From Aedes albopictus (lineage: Eukaryota; Arthropoda; Insecta; Diptera; Culicidae): 64,000 nucleotides of DNA. The position numbers and the translations under genes are program-made. This document shows positions 45,430-57,695 of this stretch, one piece after another; the first letter of the stretch is position 1; every line of letters starts with the position of its first letter. Under the pieces are notes generated by a model. It had not been told where the DNA came from. It did not search any database and was given only the letters and a program-made list of their open reading frames with translations. The stretch is taken from the NCBI RefSeq assembly GCF_035046485.1, contig NC_085136.1, forward strand, positions 154,388,870 to 154,452,869, written 5' to 3'.

Positions 45430-45477
45430 TTCCCCCAACATTTCGGCACTTAGGGATGGTGCCTTCATCAGGGGGAA
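45430..45477 (-). ncRNA. Hammerhead-like hairpin with CTGATGA core
   Basis: On the minus strand TTCCCC is followed by CTGATGA, then AGGCAC(CATCCCTAA)GTGCC, then GAAATGTTG, then GGGGAA. This gives an outer stem, the hammerhead core CTGATGA, a stem II and GAAA in the right order. One extra A separates the core from stem II. Minimal hammerheads of this layout occur in Penelope-like elements. Confidence 0.45.
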
Positions 45478-45520
45478 GTGGTTATCAGTTAGTCATAGGA
45501 ATGTTAGCTAATTTTGTTTG

Positions 45521-45550
45521 ATTAGCATTAGCATTAGCATTAGCATTAAG
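45521..45550. repeat. Hexamer microsatellite (GCATTA)4
   Basis: Four perfect tandem copies of GCATTA preceded by a partial unit. Confidence 0.9.
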
Positions 45551-45647
45551 CGAGTCGCACAAATTCGTAGGTGGTACAGTCCTAGACCGCTGCTGTTATG
45601 AGGGTTGCCTTCTTCCCGTCTGAACCAAAGCACAAAGATTTGGGACT

Positions 45648-45856
45648 AATCTCTGACTCTTAGACAAGACTGACGCAATCCTCCAATAGTCGAGCACTGT
45701 CCTGGCCACGTCCTTGCGACTGCTGAGGAATGGGAAAGGATGGTTAGTTTTGGACACCTATGAAAAATGTAGACAACTCTACGATCTCTCAGGCCTAGGT
45801 GTTGTTAGTGGAAGGGTAAACTCCAAAGGATACGCTTGGTCAACGTTCAGGCACAC
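45648..45856. repeat. Dispersed repeat, copy A
   Basis: Shares ACTGACGCAATCCTCCAATA, AGGACAGTG/CTGTCCTGGCCAC-type, TTGCGAC and AAAGGATACG.TTGGTCAACG with copy B at 49246-49490, in the same orientation. Each copy follows a hammerhead-like hairpin by about 170-200 bases, so the unit is probably one retroelement family. Confidence 0.75.
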
Positions 45857-48544
45857 CATTGTTAGTCTTCTTCGAATTAGTTGTCTGCCCGATTAATCAT
45901 GGTTTTCTCGTCGTCTTGGTGGCATTTGGTTGAATTACTAGATTCTTCGGTTGATAATCAACTTGGTAGCACTGCTGTTAGCTAATTTTGTTTGATTTAC
46001 AATAATGTTCTCGTTTTGTCTCTAGTGTTTCGGCTGTCAAGAATTATCCTTAAAAGCTGTTTGAATTGCCGAATTTCAGCACAGCTTACTCGAAGTTTTG
46101 GTAAACATTGCTGATGAATCGGTAGAGTTTATCGAACGCTTGGTAATGTTTTTGCTAAACTTCGGTTATGTTAAGATGAACCGTTAATCTGAACTTTTTC
46201 CGAAATCAGAACTGCTTGAGACTTTTTACGGCATCATCAGCATCGGCAGCCATGTTGGATATGTGGCTCGAAATTTCAAAGTGGTCATTCTAAGCCACCA
46301 AAGCGAATATTCGTATGAAAAAGTATCATCTTATTTGCTCACTCGCAGTGATTGTGATGATAGCTGCGTTACCGCAGAATTGTCGGTTTTATATCACTTC
46401 AAAAACGCAAGGCAAACAATCTTTGAAAAGGAAAAAAGTCAATGAATTGTTTGAAAGCTTAGTGATGCATCATAACACCTTAATACGGTACTTCATTTTA
46501 AAGTTTTAAGTGTACATACCCTACAACAGTGCATCAGCATTGAACCAAACAGTATCGAGGCAGTTCGTGACCAATTCAAAACATCGACTCAAGCTTACCC
46601 AGCCTCCCCTATACGTGGACAATAACGACAGCTACTTGGAAGTCTTGACTCTTGTTGTCAAGATTGATTGCTAGAGTTGGAAGTTTTTTTTTGCTTCCTC
46701 TCCTTCTCTCTGCACCGTATCGACCCGACCTGGATCGATTGATTCTCATGTAGGTATGAAGCGAGCTCTACTCTATTGGGGCCTTTCGATGCACGCTGAT
46801 TGGGATCAAAACATGTGTAACTAATTTTTGGCAGACTGGCTGTCAATGTGACTCGAACGCACGAGGCACGACTGCCTAACTGGCATTTTACGACTGATCA
46901 AACAACGACACAAATTAGTTCGTTTTGATTTGCTTATCGAGAGGCGTCAGGGTTTTAGAACAGTCAGTCAGCCAGCAGCCAGCCAGTCACCTGCACTTTG
47001 GAAAGGTGAATTTCCTCCGAGTATCGGACAATGTTGATTCGACTAAAAGGGTCACCCGAAAAAACCGTCATTCATGATCGAAGTCAATCTCCGTCCGTCC
47101 ATCCGACGACTGTCTGGTGGACGGGGACACCGCCGCCGCCGCATGCAAGAAATGGCGACGAGGCGGGCATTCGGTCGGGATCGTGAATTTTCTTAAAACA
47201 CGAATCTTTATGAGTGCTTAAGTGCTCTTTATCAAAAATATATATTTATATTCGTGTGTATACGAAAGTGGAGGAAAAAATGTTAGCGAACGGAATCATA
47301 CACATCACCCCGTCGTCGTCGTCGTCCGTCAGTCAGGAACCTCTCGGTGGAGTACCTACAACGGCTACAACACACTCGAGCGGGAGACCTGCGGCGAAGA
47401 CTTTTTGGTTCACCGGTACTCTCCGACATGTGAGGCAGCTCCGAACGATTTTTTATTGTTGTTCTGTTCATATTCATGAGAGGCTATGATAAAATCGCAC
47501 ATTCGTATTTTTTATTGTGCGTGACCAGTCTGTGCTAGGAAACCAAATGGTGACAAACCGATCGAACCCAAACGGGAAACGATCGATTTCTTGGCCACCC
47601 TAGCCGATCGGAGAAGAGACTGAGGTTGCGGCTTTTACAGCCACGGTTTTATAGCGATCCGAGTTCTTAATTTTTCACAATTCACGATCGCTAAGTGCGT
47701 CGCAGAGATAAATGCCTGCCTGCTGGTGAACCGGGATCGTCACCGAGAATCGTAAAAATATCAATAATTGGAATATGAAGGCCCCCTTCTTCAGCCAACC
47801 GATCGATCCATCACAGCACATGAAAGCACACACATTTGCCTACGGTATAATATGTTAAAACACTTATGGAACAACATCATTATTATTCCATTTTTCCGCT
47901 GCGCGCTTATCTTTATGCATAATTATGTCATTTTAGACACGATACTGAAATGGAAATATTTGTCGAACTTCTTGGGGACTTCCAGCGTGCACTGACTGAC
48001 TGGACTTTGCTGGCTGGCGGCAGCCGTACCGGTTCATGCGCCGTCGTCGTCGTCGTCGCAGTCGTCGTTGATCGAGTGTTTGCTCGGTTGTTTAGTTGTT
48101 TTCGATGGTTCTTCTCCTCGTGCATCCCTCATGTTGATTCTTCCAACATACCTACCGACCAGCCGGTTGCTGATTGCTGGCTGCCAGCCAGTGGACAATT
48201 TATAAGACATTAGGCAGAGGAGTTCAATCTTGAAGCATGGGATGCTCTTTCGGATGGGCTCTTCCTGGTCTTTGCCGCCACCAATTCGTCGTTTGGCGAT
48301 ACTATTGACGCCAACTGTCAGTAACAGTTGGATTGGAATCGTTTTTGGCAATTTTAATATTGGTACATATTTTAAAATTTTATTTTTCTTGCCATAGATA
48401 GTGGACTGGAACGAAGCCTGTTTTTCGGCAAAGATTTTTCATAACTCTTTCAGAAGTAATATCAGAGAACTTATTTCAAGCACTGTATAATTACCAGGTG
48501 ATAGTCAAAATGCGTCAACAAATTTCCCTCTTTGCTACCTTGAA
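45857..48544. other. Gap with GC-rich patches and GTC microsatellites
   Basis: No recognisable gene. CpG-rich patches lie at about 46960-47420 and 47960-48240, with (GTC)n runs near 47311 and 48036 and a CCGCCGCCGC run near 47130. The frames overlapping them are low-complexity. Promoter-proximal host DNA is possible but unproven. Confidence 0.4.
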
Positions 48545-49005
48545 CGAGCGACTGAAGCAACCGGATGTCAACTCAGCATACACGTAGAATCAGGTAGCGT
48601 TGCCAGGCGAAGGTGAGCTCGATGTGGCCCCTCGAGAAGACTACTAGAGAACAGTAAAACAAGCCATTAACGACGCAGCCGAGATCACCATCGGGTACGT
48701 GACAAGGAGTCGACTTAACTAATGGTTAGACGAGGAGTGCAGAGCGAATTTGCTCGAGAAGAATGTAGCGGGGGCGGTAATGCTGCAGCATGGAACCCGA
48801 TAGAATGTGGAACGATACCAACAGAAGCGAAAACAGCAAACCCGTCTCTTTCGGGAGAAAATGCGCTGCCTGGTTCAAATGGAGTGCGAGAAAATTGCAC
48901 TACTGTGCCGTTCTGAAGAAATACGGAAGTTCTACCAGAAGCTCAGCACACCTCGTTACGGCTTCGTGTCGCGAGCTGAAGTATGCAGAGATACTCTAGG
49001 AGGTT
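48545..49005 (+). mobile_element. RTE ORF fragment, diverged
   Basis: Aligns with 7855-8310 of RTE copy 1: GCGACTGAAGCAACCGGATG is identical and QQKRKQQTRLFREKMRCL parallels QKRKQQTRLFREKKRRL. Stops and frameshifts are frequent. It ends near 49005, next to the hairpin-bearing repeat. Confidence 0.85.
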
Positions 49006-49036
49006 GGTTTCTCAGTATTGACAAAAATAAGAAATA

Positions 49037-49082
49037 CTGCTGTCCGACGTTTCGGTTCGTTTGGGACCTTCTTCTGGGTCTC
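49037..49082 (-). ncRNA. Hammerhead-like hairpin, degenerate core
   Basis: On the minus strand: CAGAAGAAGGT(CCCAAACGA)ACC then GAAACGTC. The stem is shorter, and the core CAGAAGA differs from CTGATGA at two positions. It is homologous in layout to the hairpins at 36951 and 45430, and precedes copy B of the dispersed repeat. Confidence 0.35.
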
Positions 49083-49245
49083 GAATTTCACAATTTTTTT
49101 GTTAAGTGGGGTTCTGTGGAACGCGTAAATGTCGGTTCAGAGTTTTACCTCGCCAAAACGGACGGTGTCGGTGTAAGCCTAACCGTGGAAAAGCTTTTGT
49201 TCAAGTTGAGCTGGAATCAAATATCCGGCACTTGATCTAGCACTA

Positions 49246-49490
49246 GCTCTTTCACTGACTTTAAGACGAGACTGACGCAATCCTCCAATAATGGTTGAAA
49301 GCTGTCCTGGCCACTTCCTTGCGACAGCTGAGCGATGGGAAAGAAGATTAGTTGGACACCTATGAAAGGTATGTAGAGATCTGTACGTCCTCTCATGCCT
49401 ACAGTCGCCACGGAAATTTGGGTGTTGTTAGTGGGAGCGTCTAGGGGAGCGTGAAGTTTAAAGGATACGTTTGGTCAACGTTTAGGCATC
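49246..49490. repeat. Dispersed repeat, copy B
   Basis: Second copy of the repeat at 45648-45856, in direct orientation, with an extra segment near 49395-49445. No coding content recognised. Confidence 0.75.
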
Positions 49491-49741
49491 CAAACGATAT
49501 GCAAGAACACAATCACCAAATTATATGAATTCCAATACTCTCCAGACGAAACTGTTGACTTCCATGTGCATCTCCCGGACACCCAGGTATCAGTAGGTCG
49601 GCTCCAGAGGCACGTTCTCTTCCATTTGGGAAATTTGTGCCATCGCCATGAACACGAGCCTATTCATCATTTACCTGACGGAGAAGGGAAGGAAAAGGGA
49701 TGGGACAGGGGAAAGGACAGTTAAGGGAATAGGATCGTCAT

Positions 49742-49866
49742 ACACGCAAAAGCGTACCACAATGGGTTCACATAGCGTCCTGAAAAGGACACCGTAATAA
49801 CGCATAAGCGTACCACAATGGGTTCAAACAGCGCCCTGAGAAGGGCACTGTGATAACGCATAAAGC
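49742..49866. repeat. LOA 3' region tandem repeat, about 55-bp unit
   Basis: Two imperfect copies, each with AAGCGTACCACAATGGGTTC, AGCG(T/C)CCTGA and ATAACGCATAA, plus a partial third. They lie between the end of the RNase H frame and a G/A-rich stretch. Confidence 0.8.
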
Positions 49867-49877
49867 GTAAAGAATGC

Positions 49878-50575
49878 CTATAGCTCTTTACCACAGCGGG
49901 TCAAGAACAGCAGAACGTCCTGAAGATTCAGGTTTCTGAAGTCAGTTTCACTTAATAAGTGTTTACCGAACACTCGGAAACGCAGTTGCGCAAAAACTGG
50001 ACAGTTACATATCAAATGATACGAAGTTCCATAATCGGATTCACAGCTATCACATGCAAATGAATCAGCTTGCTGAATATTCGCCATGTGATAGCTGAGT
50101 CGGCAGTGGCCAGTCAATGCTTTGACTAGAATGCTGCAATTCTGCTTTGACAGATTTGTAAGATACTTCGCCACCCTTGGAGATGGCTCAGTACAATACA
50201 ATTTTATTTGACGACATGACTCCAAACTATTCCAGTATTGTTTGTGCTGAGTGGCAGCCCAGGTGTCAATCTGAAGCTTTACCCAACACTTGGATACCGG
50301 AATAGCTGGCTCAGGGCCAGTGAAGTCATGTGATGCTCCAGTGCGAGCTAACTCATCAGCCAATTCATTTCCAGCGATGGAAGAATGACCAGGTACCCAT
50401 AGAAGGTATACAGCGTTTGCTGAATTCAGCTCCTCGATTTGAGTTCGACAAGCGATAACTATCTTCGACCTGGAGTTGGCCGAAGTAAGTGCTTTAAGAG
50501 CAGCCTGGCTATCAGAACAGAAGTATATTGCTTTGCCCATTACGTGCTGCTGAAGTGCTGATTGTACTCCGCGCA
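49878..50575 (-). pseudogene. LOA ORF2, RNase H C-terminal half
   Basis: A 232-residue frame downstream of the inserted MITE. DSQAALKAL carries the third catalytic Asp and NELADELARTG the last. WVPGHSSIAGN is the usual RNase H block between them. It ends with a CDSCESDYGTSYHLICNCPV segment, a Cys/His cluster common at the C-terminus of such ORF2s. The frame is intact but separated from the N-terminal half of RNase H by the MITE at 50579-50732. Confidence 0.85.
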
Positions 50576-50578
50576 TAA

Positions 50579-50732
50579 GGGAGCATCCATTAAGTACGTC
50601 ACTCCAAAATTGGGAATTTTCGACCCCCCTCCCCCCTTCGTGCGGGTTTTTCCTATACTTAATACATTGCTTGTCACACTTTCACGCAACCCTACTCCCC
50701 CTAGGACCGTGACGTACTTAATGGATGACCCC
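50579..50732. mobile_element. 154-bp MITE with TAA duplication, Zator-type ends
   Basis: The left end GGGAGCATCCATTAAGTACG and inverted right end GGGGTCATCCATTAAGTACG continue to TCAC. TAA lies outside both (50576-50578 and 50733-50735). Removing it and one TAA rejoins the LOA RNase H frame exactly (EIFALMRGVQSAL). It carries C-rich tracts and TGTCACA motifs, as do the ends of the 2999-bp element at 57696. Confidence 0.88.
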
Positions 50733-52546
50733 TAAGAGCAAAGATTTCGGCCTGAAAAACGGTGCAGTATCTACCAAGTGAATAAGACAGATGCAGCCAT
50801 AGCTCACGAGAATAAACACCAGCACCTGCTTGACCTTCGAGAAGGGAGCCATCAGTGTAACATACGATGCCGTCTGAAATACTTCTCTCCAGATAACCAG
50901 ATGTCCACTCTTCCCGGGAAGGGAATTTCGTGGAAAATGTCCTCCTATAACCGAGTATCCATAGGCGGTAAGTACAAGATAGTGCTTCTTGTTTGAGATG
51001 AATGTGTAGTGGGGCAACGTCAAAGAGAACTTCGAGCGCTGCCGTGGGAGTTGAAGAGAACGCTCCAGAAATCGCCATTAAGCACATCCTTTGAAGATGG
51101 CCTAACTTTGATTGGACCGTTCTCACTTCGCCCTTTTGCCACCACACAAGACATCCATAGGCCAATATTGGACGAACAACAGTTGTGTAAATCCATCTGA
51201 TATACTTGGGTTTTAGACCCCAAGTCGTACCAAAGGTTCGCCGGCATTGCCCGAAGGCCATACAAGCTTTCTTGATTCTGAACTCAATATGAGGTGTCCA
51301 GGAAAGCTTGGAATCAAGAATGACTCCAACGTACTTTACCTGTTCAGTCACATTGATTTCAGAATCAAAGAGACGTAAAGATCGAACACCATTACGGTTT
51401 CGCTTTTCCGTGAAAAGAACAATAGATGTTTTGCTCGGATTTACCGAAAGGCCATATTGGCAACACCAACCCTCAACTACCTGAAGAGCGATTTGCATCA
51501 GGTCGAAAAGGGTGCTGATGCACATACCGACTAACAATGTTAGGTAGTCGTCGGCAAAACCATAAGTAGGAAAACCGCTATAATTGAGTTGCCTCAATAG
51601 CGTATCTGCTACGAGATTCCACAAAAGTGGTGATAAGACTCCCCCTTGACGGCATCCACAAACACTCAATTTCCTAATCGCCGCTTGACGCAATGTCGAG
51701 AAGAGATGTCGGTTTTTGAGCATTTGGTGAATCCAATTGGAAATCATTGGAGATATGCCATGACACCGTGCGGCTTCCAATATGGCATCGAAAGGCACGT
51801 TGTCAAAGGCACCCTCGATATCTAAGAAAACACCCAAGCAGGATTGCTTTTCAGCAAATGCCTTCTCGATATCGTAAACAACTTTGTGTAAAAGAGTCAC
51901 AGTGGACTTTCCAGATTGGTAAGCATGTTGGTTCACATGAAGAGGCACATTGGCCAGATGAACATCACGGATATGATGATCGACAATGCGTTCTAAGCAT
52001 TTCAGAAGAAAAGAGGTCAAACTGATAGGTCTGAAGCTTTTTGCTTCTTCATACGACGCACGACCCACTTTCGGGATAAACTTTACAGTAATATCCCGCC
52101 AGGATTTGGGAATATACCCTGTAGCAAAACTGCAAACAAGAAGTTGTTTCAAAACATGTTTGAAATGATCAAATCCCTTCTGAAGAAAAATGGGATAAAT
52201 CCCATATGCCCCAGGAGATTTGAAAGGAGCAAAGCTATTGAGTGCCCATTCAATCGATTCTAAAGTTATGATACTCCGAGCCGAAGCTAAAGAATCATAA
52301 CTACAAGAAAAGACATCAGGTTCATCCGAAGATGTAACATCCACACATCCGGAGAAGTGTGTACTGAATAAAATTCCAAAACCATCACCATTTGGCATCC
52401 GAAGTTCGTTCACTTGGAAATCCTTAGATTTTGCAAGGATTTTGTTCAATCGACTGGCTTCACTCAGACTGGAAACATTTGTATAAAGGTTTTTCCAGCC
52501 GGATCGTTTAGCAGACCGGAGAGCTTTCTGGTAGGCCTTGCGAGCC
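50733..52546 (-). pseudogene. LOA ORF2, reverse transcriptase and RNase H start
   Basis: A long minus-strand frame. RT motifs in order are SWRDITVKFIPK, SFRPISLTSFLLK, LGVFLDIEGAFDNVPF (near 51815), GCRQGGVLSPLLWNLVADTL and the active site YGFADDYLTLL (near 51555). The RNase H starts with CYTDGSL (near 50855) and reaches AEIFAL, where the MITE interrupts. The frame is open from 52546 after a TAG; no further stop occurs through RT. The enzyme would copy the element RNA and degrade it from the hybrid. Confidence 0.85.
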
Positions 52547-53515
52547 TACCTGAAAACCTCCGATCCAGCCGAACGTCGTCTGTTCCAACTCTTTCTACGT
52601 TGTTTTCTGAGCGTCGCCAGATCAGAGTTCCACCAAGGAATTCCTCTTGTGGTCTTCAGCTTCTTCAAAAGCTTCTATGATGAAGGCCGTTGTAGTATCA
52701 ACGGCATCATCTAAATCACTTGGAGTGTCAATTGATGGTGAGTATCCATGAAAATTGGCTGCAACCAAATCGGTAAAGAGATCCCAGTTGGTTGACCGGG
52801 GGTTCCTAAAACGCAAAGTTTGCGAAATAACATTCACATGTTCAAACAAGATGTAGCGATGGTCAGATAAAGATTCTTCATCTGACACATGCCAATTGGT
52901 CAGCTTGTGACTAATTCTGCTAAAGCAAAGCGTTATGTCTAACACTTCCTCTCTAGCAGATACCATGAAGGTTGGGCGGTTGCCTATGTTAAGTAATCCC
53001 AGATCTGTACTACTTAAGTATTCCATCAAAATGGAGCCTCTCAAATTTATATCTGAGCTGCCCCAGATTATATGGTGAACATTAGCATCACTACCAACAA
53101 TTAGCGGAAGGCCTTTTGGAGTGCAGTATGCAATGACTTGCTTGAAAGCATCCGTAGGGGATGGTTTATCATGCGGTAAATAAACCGAACAATAGACGTA
53201 TTTCCTGTTGGGGTTTCCAACAGATACATCGATTGTGATAGCACATACAGCTCTAGTAGTAAGTTCAACGTGTAGCAACGATTGCGTTGTTGACAAGCAC
53301 ACATACTCGAGGCATGACACGTGAGTTTGCCATTTCATTTTCACTGAAAGTGGCAAACACCGGATTCACAAGGTTTCCTAGATAGATATTCCCCTAACGA
53401 AAGTAAGGTTCTTGGACTAACGCCACTTGGACTGTACCATTTTGCATAAGTCTACAAAGATTGATCGTTGCTGTTCTTTAGTGCTGAAGATTGATCTGAG
53501 CTATCCTAACCGTAG
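52547..53515 (-). pseudogene. LOA ORF2, AP endonuclease region, broken
   Basis: The translation begins VRIAQINLQH, then a stop, then GTVQVALVQEPY with the catalytic Glu, another stop after YFR, and MANSRVMPRVCVLVNNAIVA. A frameshift leads into the long open part (from about 53230) with YVYCSVYLPHD, GSDANVHHIIWGS and SDHRYILFE. A second frameshift near 52660 moves to TTRGIPWWNSDLATLRK, and a TAG near 52547 precedes the RT frame. The motifs match AP endonucleases of non-LTR elements. Confidence 0.8.
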
Positions 53516-56500
53516 CCACTACCCAAACTAGGCAAGATTAAACTCTTAACAATCACAGCACAAAAAAGAACAGCAACAATAAAGCCAGATCGGTATCGAT
53601 TTGAGTATGCCAAAGGCGAGGATGCACAGAATACACCGTGTAAAACGCATAATGCGAAACCATATAGGTGAAAATTTAAACTAATTAATAATATCTTTAT
53701 AATCCTGCCCTTATTCAGCCTCAAGTATGCGATTGAAGATGGGCAGCTGATTGTCTCGGAGAAACACAAGGTCCATCGCACTATTGCTCCGCCGGTTAGC
53801 GCAGTAAGGGCGAAATACTGTGGAGGGTGCCCTAGTACTCCACAGGCTCCGTTTGCGATTAGGTTTTTATAAGACCCCCCTAACCATTCATTCCTAGGCA
53901 CGGTAAGCGTAAAGCCGCATAACACCTTGAATTAGGGGTCACCTGAATAGTGGTCTCCTACCACTGGAACAGGTGGTCCGTAGTGCTATTCTTAGCCAGT
54001 TGAACCAACCGCTACCGACACTACACAGCTATCTAGGCTGATCGGGAAAAGAAGTTAATATTGGTGATCAACTTCATACGGGCCCGAAAAGCCGTCATAC
54101 CCTTGGTCATACCCAGCCCGGATACCCAGCAGCAATACCATAACAAAACACGAACATTACGCAAAAATGAAGACTTATTCCTGCACTCCGAAGGAAATAA
54201 GTCTAACTAATGTTAATTTGCAAGCACTTTTCGAGGTGAAATTTACGAAAGGCTGTTTCTCAATTCGACCGACCATACTCTAAACAACGCAGAGCAAAGA
54301 AAACGCGTAACGGTTTCAAAAGCGCAGCCGCTCGCGCGCACAGCCAGCTACGATCTCTCTTTTCTCCTCACGTGGATATATTCCCGTAAATTTTTAAATA
54401 ATCGTCTACACATAGATTTTCCTAATCAAATCTTCAAGCGTCTGGTAGTACAGCTTTTGCTGAGTAGCATTATAATGTTTCATTACGTAACAGTTGCTAA
54501 GCTTTTGAACCTTTCAAGGTTGATAGCCGTGCTCAAAACTTACTGACTACGAGATAGTGATAATATTTGAAGTTTGGTCCTTTGGAGTACCTCATGTCAA
54601 TAAAATTCCAGAAATGGTTACCTTCCACTAGGCAGGGCATGGTCTATTGAGTTACAAGTTTCGCCATCTGAATGCATCCAGGTGTACTTACGGATGTTAT
54701 TGCGTGCAAAGTAGGTGCAAAACCATTCCTCTTACACAGTTGTGTCTTTGGTTTGCATGAGCTTCCTTTTCTAGCTTTCGTTATTGATCAAACATGCTTA
54801 AAATTCCCGGAAATTCCAATGACATCAATAACCTAAAACTTCGCATTCCTGTACCGGTTATTATAACAATAACGGATAAGCAACACCCATAGCCTTCTAA
54901 TGGTTAACCGCGTTTCTCTGACTAGGCTAGACCACCGCATAGTTCCAGCAAAGCACACCCGCTACGATAACGTCCAGCTGGCCGCCTTCGTCGTTTTCAG
55001 CGCAATGCGCGAATATTTGACCGATAACCGAAAAATTTGCCTCCGAAACTTGGTTTGCATTAGACGCGGGACGAAAGAGACCGCGTCAACCGCAAAATGG
55101 ATTTTATTGCCCCCTTCGAATGAGGATGAGTCTCCGATTGCGGGCACGAGTCAAGAAATGGAATCAATTTTTCTTCTCGCTCGTTGTCCACACCGCGAAG
55201 CCAACCGGCGATGACTGAGGTTTATGGAATCCGTGCGGTGAAGAAGCGGAAAACTAAATCACCAGAAACGACCTACCGTCGGACGGCTAGCACGAGTCAA
55301 GCTTACTGCTATTAAGAGCCCCCAGGAGAGGACGGGGAACATTCAGGCAATTTGTAGTTCTTTAAGATCCGCGAGCGAGATAACAGCATCGAAGTGAAGA
55401 CACGCCTAACCCAAAATGCACGAGACGAAGTGAAGCTTGTGGAATCCTTAGAGAACATTTGTCAACTTCGAATTCCGCCAAATTTCTGTTTTGCCTGTCC
55501 GTTCAGGCTGAGCCGCGTTTTACATTTATGTTCAACAGAAATTTGGTCGAAGTTGAATAATAATATCAAGAAAACGCAAAAGCATTTTGGCACCAAACCA
55601 CTCCGAAGGCACACTTTTCGATGTTCACGCAAAAAAAGTCGTCAGAGATTGAACGAACGAAACAAAAAAAGTGTCGCCAAAGTGTTGCCTTTGAAGATCC
55701 GCAGCTGCGGTTTGTGTTTTGCTGGCTTCAGTCTCCTTCTATTCTACCTCTGTCTGCGATGTAGGTACACACTCTTCCCGATCTTTTTAGTGGCTATTAA
55801 TCGTTCGCTGATCGGCTGTCTAATGGATATATTTATTTTTGTTCCTCTTGCTTGCTTCACGCCTCGATCCGCGGGTCCTCCTACGTACTCTGATCGAGCG
55901 GCCGCAAGAAAAAAAAGCTCTAGAGTCTCAAGAGCTTTTTACTCGAATCACTCACTTCCACTTCACTCTCTTTATCAAAAATCATAAAAATAGACATCGT
56001 TGGTGGTTTTCAGTTTCGAGTCCCCCCTTCTGCCGCGCAGGTCCCAGTCCAGACTCTTTGCACTTTGGTCGTGGCGGGAAGAAATGTCACAAGAAGTGTA
56101 AGTATCTCGCCGAGATGATTTTTTAAGTGTTTCAGACCTTAAGTGGCCTGGCTCCTCGCGAATCGCTCCACTCTCTCGGTCGCTTACCCATATATTCCCC
56201 GTGTGTTTTGATTTTCTGCTTTTCTCCTCTTTCTACCTTCACACTAATTTGCTTCGATATCAATTATTGAGTGGATGTCAAAATATCACACGAAAATTGA
56301 AATTTCTTCCACCCGGCCGTCTGTTCGCTCCTCGCTTGGGCTATAGTGTGCCCCAGTCATTCCGAGTTCGGTCAGTTTGGCCACCACCGCGCTGACACCT
56401 TTGTAGACCCACACGGCGAGCCGTGTGTCAATTTACGAACCTTTCCCATTTCTTCTTCCGTTACTTCCAGAGTGAGTAGAGAAGACGATGTGCGTTATTT

Positions 56501-57300
56501 AACCTTCTGTTCTTGTTTCTGAATCGGTGTCATGTTTTGATGCTCCAATCTTTGTGTACCATTATGGGATTCTCCGGCTGCAGCGAGCGAGATCGACCCT
56601 TTAATGGATCTCAAACTTTGAACCGTCGTCGTCGGAGCTGGTGTGCTTGGTGTGTAAGGAATGTGTCCGATGTGATGTCATCGGTTCAGGTTTTATTGTT
56701 CTCGACCTTTTGACAGGTTTGGGAAATTGGAAATGTCACTCAATTTTACCATTTGGTTTGGTTTTGTATTAAATGGAGACCTTAGAATGACTGTCCTGTT
56801 GCGATGAAGATGATATGACTTTGACTAGTTTTTTATATGCTTTTAGAATTTTGAAAGCCATTCGTTAAGCTTTTGTATAGCAAGAAAACCATGAAACAAT
56901 AAAAAAAAATATTAGAAAAAATAAATTCACTTTAGCAGTCAAAGAGCAATTACAGGCTACATTTGCTAGGCTTTACTAGGAACATTGTTCGAGCGGTAAA
57001 GTAGATAATTAACATACTGCCAATAATCCACTGATAATAATCAGTTGTACACTAGTGGTTTATACTGTAAAACCTAGAATAATGAATGAACGACAGAAAT
57101 GTCAACTCTATCCAGAGGTAGAATGTATTCCGTGGAAATTTTGACTGGATTCTGAGGAGCTTGCTTCTCAGTACTCTTGAAGCCTCAAGAAATTTCAAGT
57201 AAACATCCGATAACAAAAAAAAAAAACAGAAATTATAAAAAAAAATAAACCAAAAAAATGATTTTTATATAACAATTAATATTCCACCACCACATTTCTT
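53516..57300. other. Mixed gap, LOA 5' flank then unassigned DNA
   Basis: The part to about 54110 has the GC-richer texture of a retrotransposon 5' region but no recognisable ORF1. Frames at 54900-55214 and 55394-55987 (104 and 197 residues) have no domain I recognise; the second has one hydrophobic stretch (CFAGFSLLLFYLCLRC). A purine/AT-rich area fills 56700-57300. Confidence 0.4.
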
Positions 57301-57410
57301 GAGCGGATCTGATGTGATGGTCAAATCACGTGAACCGGGATCGAATTCCATTCCAGACTGTCTCACAAAATGTGAATTCTTCCTTCGAAGGAAGGAAGAT
57401 CATTAGGGAC
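57301..57410 (+). mobile_element. Feilai-like SINE, diverged sense fragment
   Basis: GAGCGGATCTGATGTGATGG (A-box region), GGGATCGAATTCCA (B-box) and CTTCCTTCGAAGGAAGGAAG parallel the SINE at 35859-36042. The 3' body and poly(A) are absent. Confidence 0.65.
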
Positions 57411-57695
57411 TTCATAAGGAAGTTCGTTAATTAAGTTTATAAGAATTATTTCAGTTCAAAGGCAAGTTTTCAGTAAGAGTTCTCGGAATAAATATATTGT
57501 TTACTAAATCAATTACACAGCGCAACATTTTTTTGTCTCAAGAGCAAATGTGCAATTATGTGTCTCTGATAAATTTTGGGCCGCTGAATGCGAATCCGGG
57601 CTCAGATTTGCTCCAGCACGTCACAATTTTAAGCTATACCTCAATTTATAGGGCATATTATGCGATTTTGGGCTTTTTTGACTGCAAGCCATTAA

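Larger units (their letters stand above)
49640..53515 (-). mobile_element. LOA-type non-LTR retrotransposon (Lian-like)
   Basis: On the minus strand the order is endonuclease, reverse transcriptase, RNase H, then a 3' region with short tandem repeats. The RNase H after RT, and the RT type, fit the LOA clade (Lian-Aa1 is the known Aedes member). Three stops and frameshifts in the endonuclease part, a nonsense codon near 52547 and a 154-bp MITE in RNase H show it is inactive. Minus-strand 5' sequence beyond 53515 may belong to it, but ORF1 was not recognised. Confidence 0.7.

Noticed and set aside
47214..47489. 91-residue frame with Ser/Thr-rich segment
   Set aside because: The composition comes from a (GTC)n microsatellite; overlapping frames on both strands look equally open.
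55394..55987. 197-residue frame as a membrane protein gene
   Set aside because: Only one hydrophobic stretch, no family resemblance, and no splice or promoter evidence; kept as unassigned DNA.
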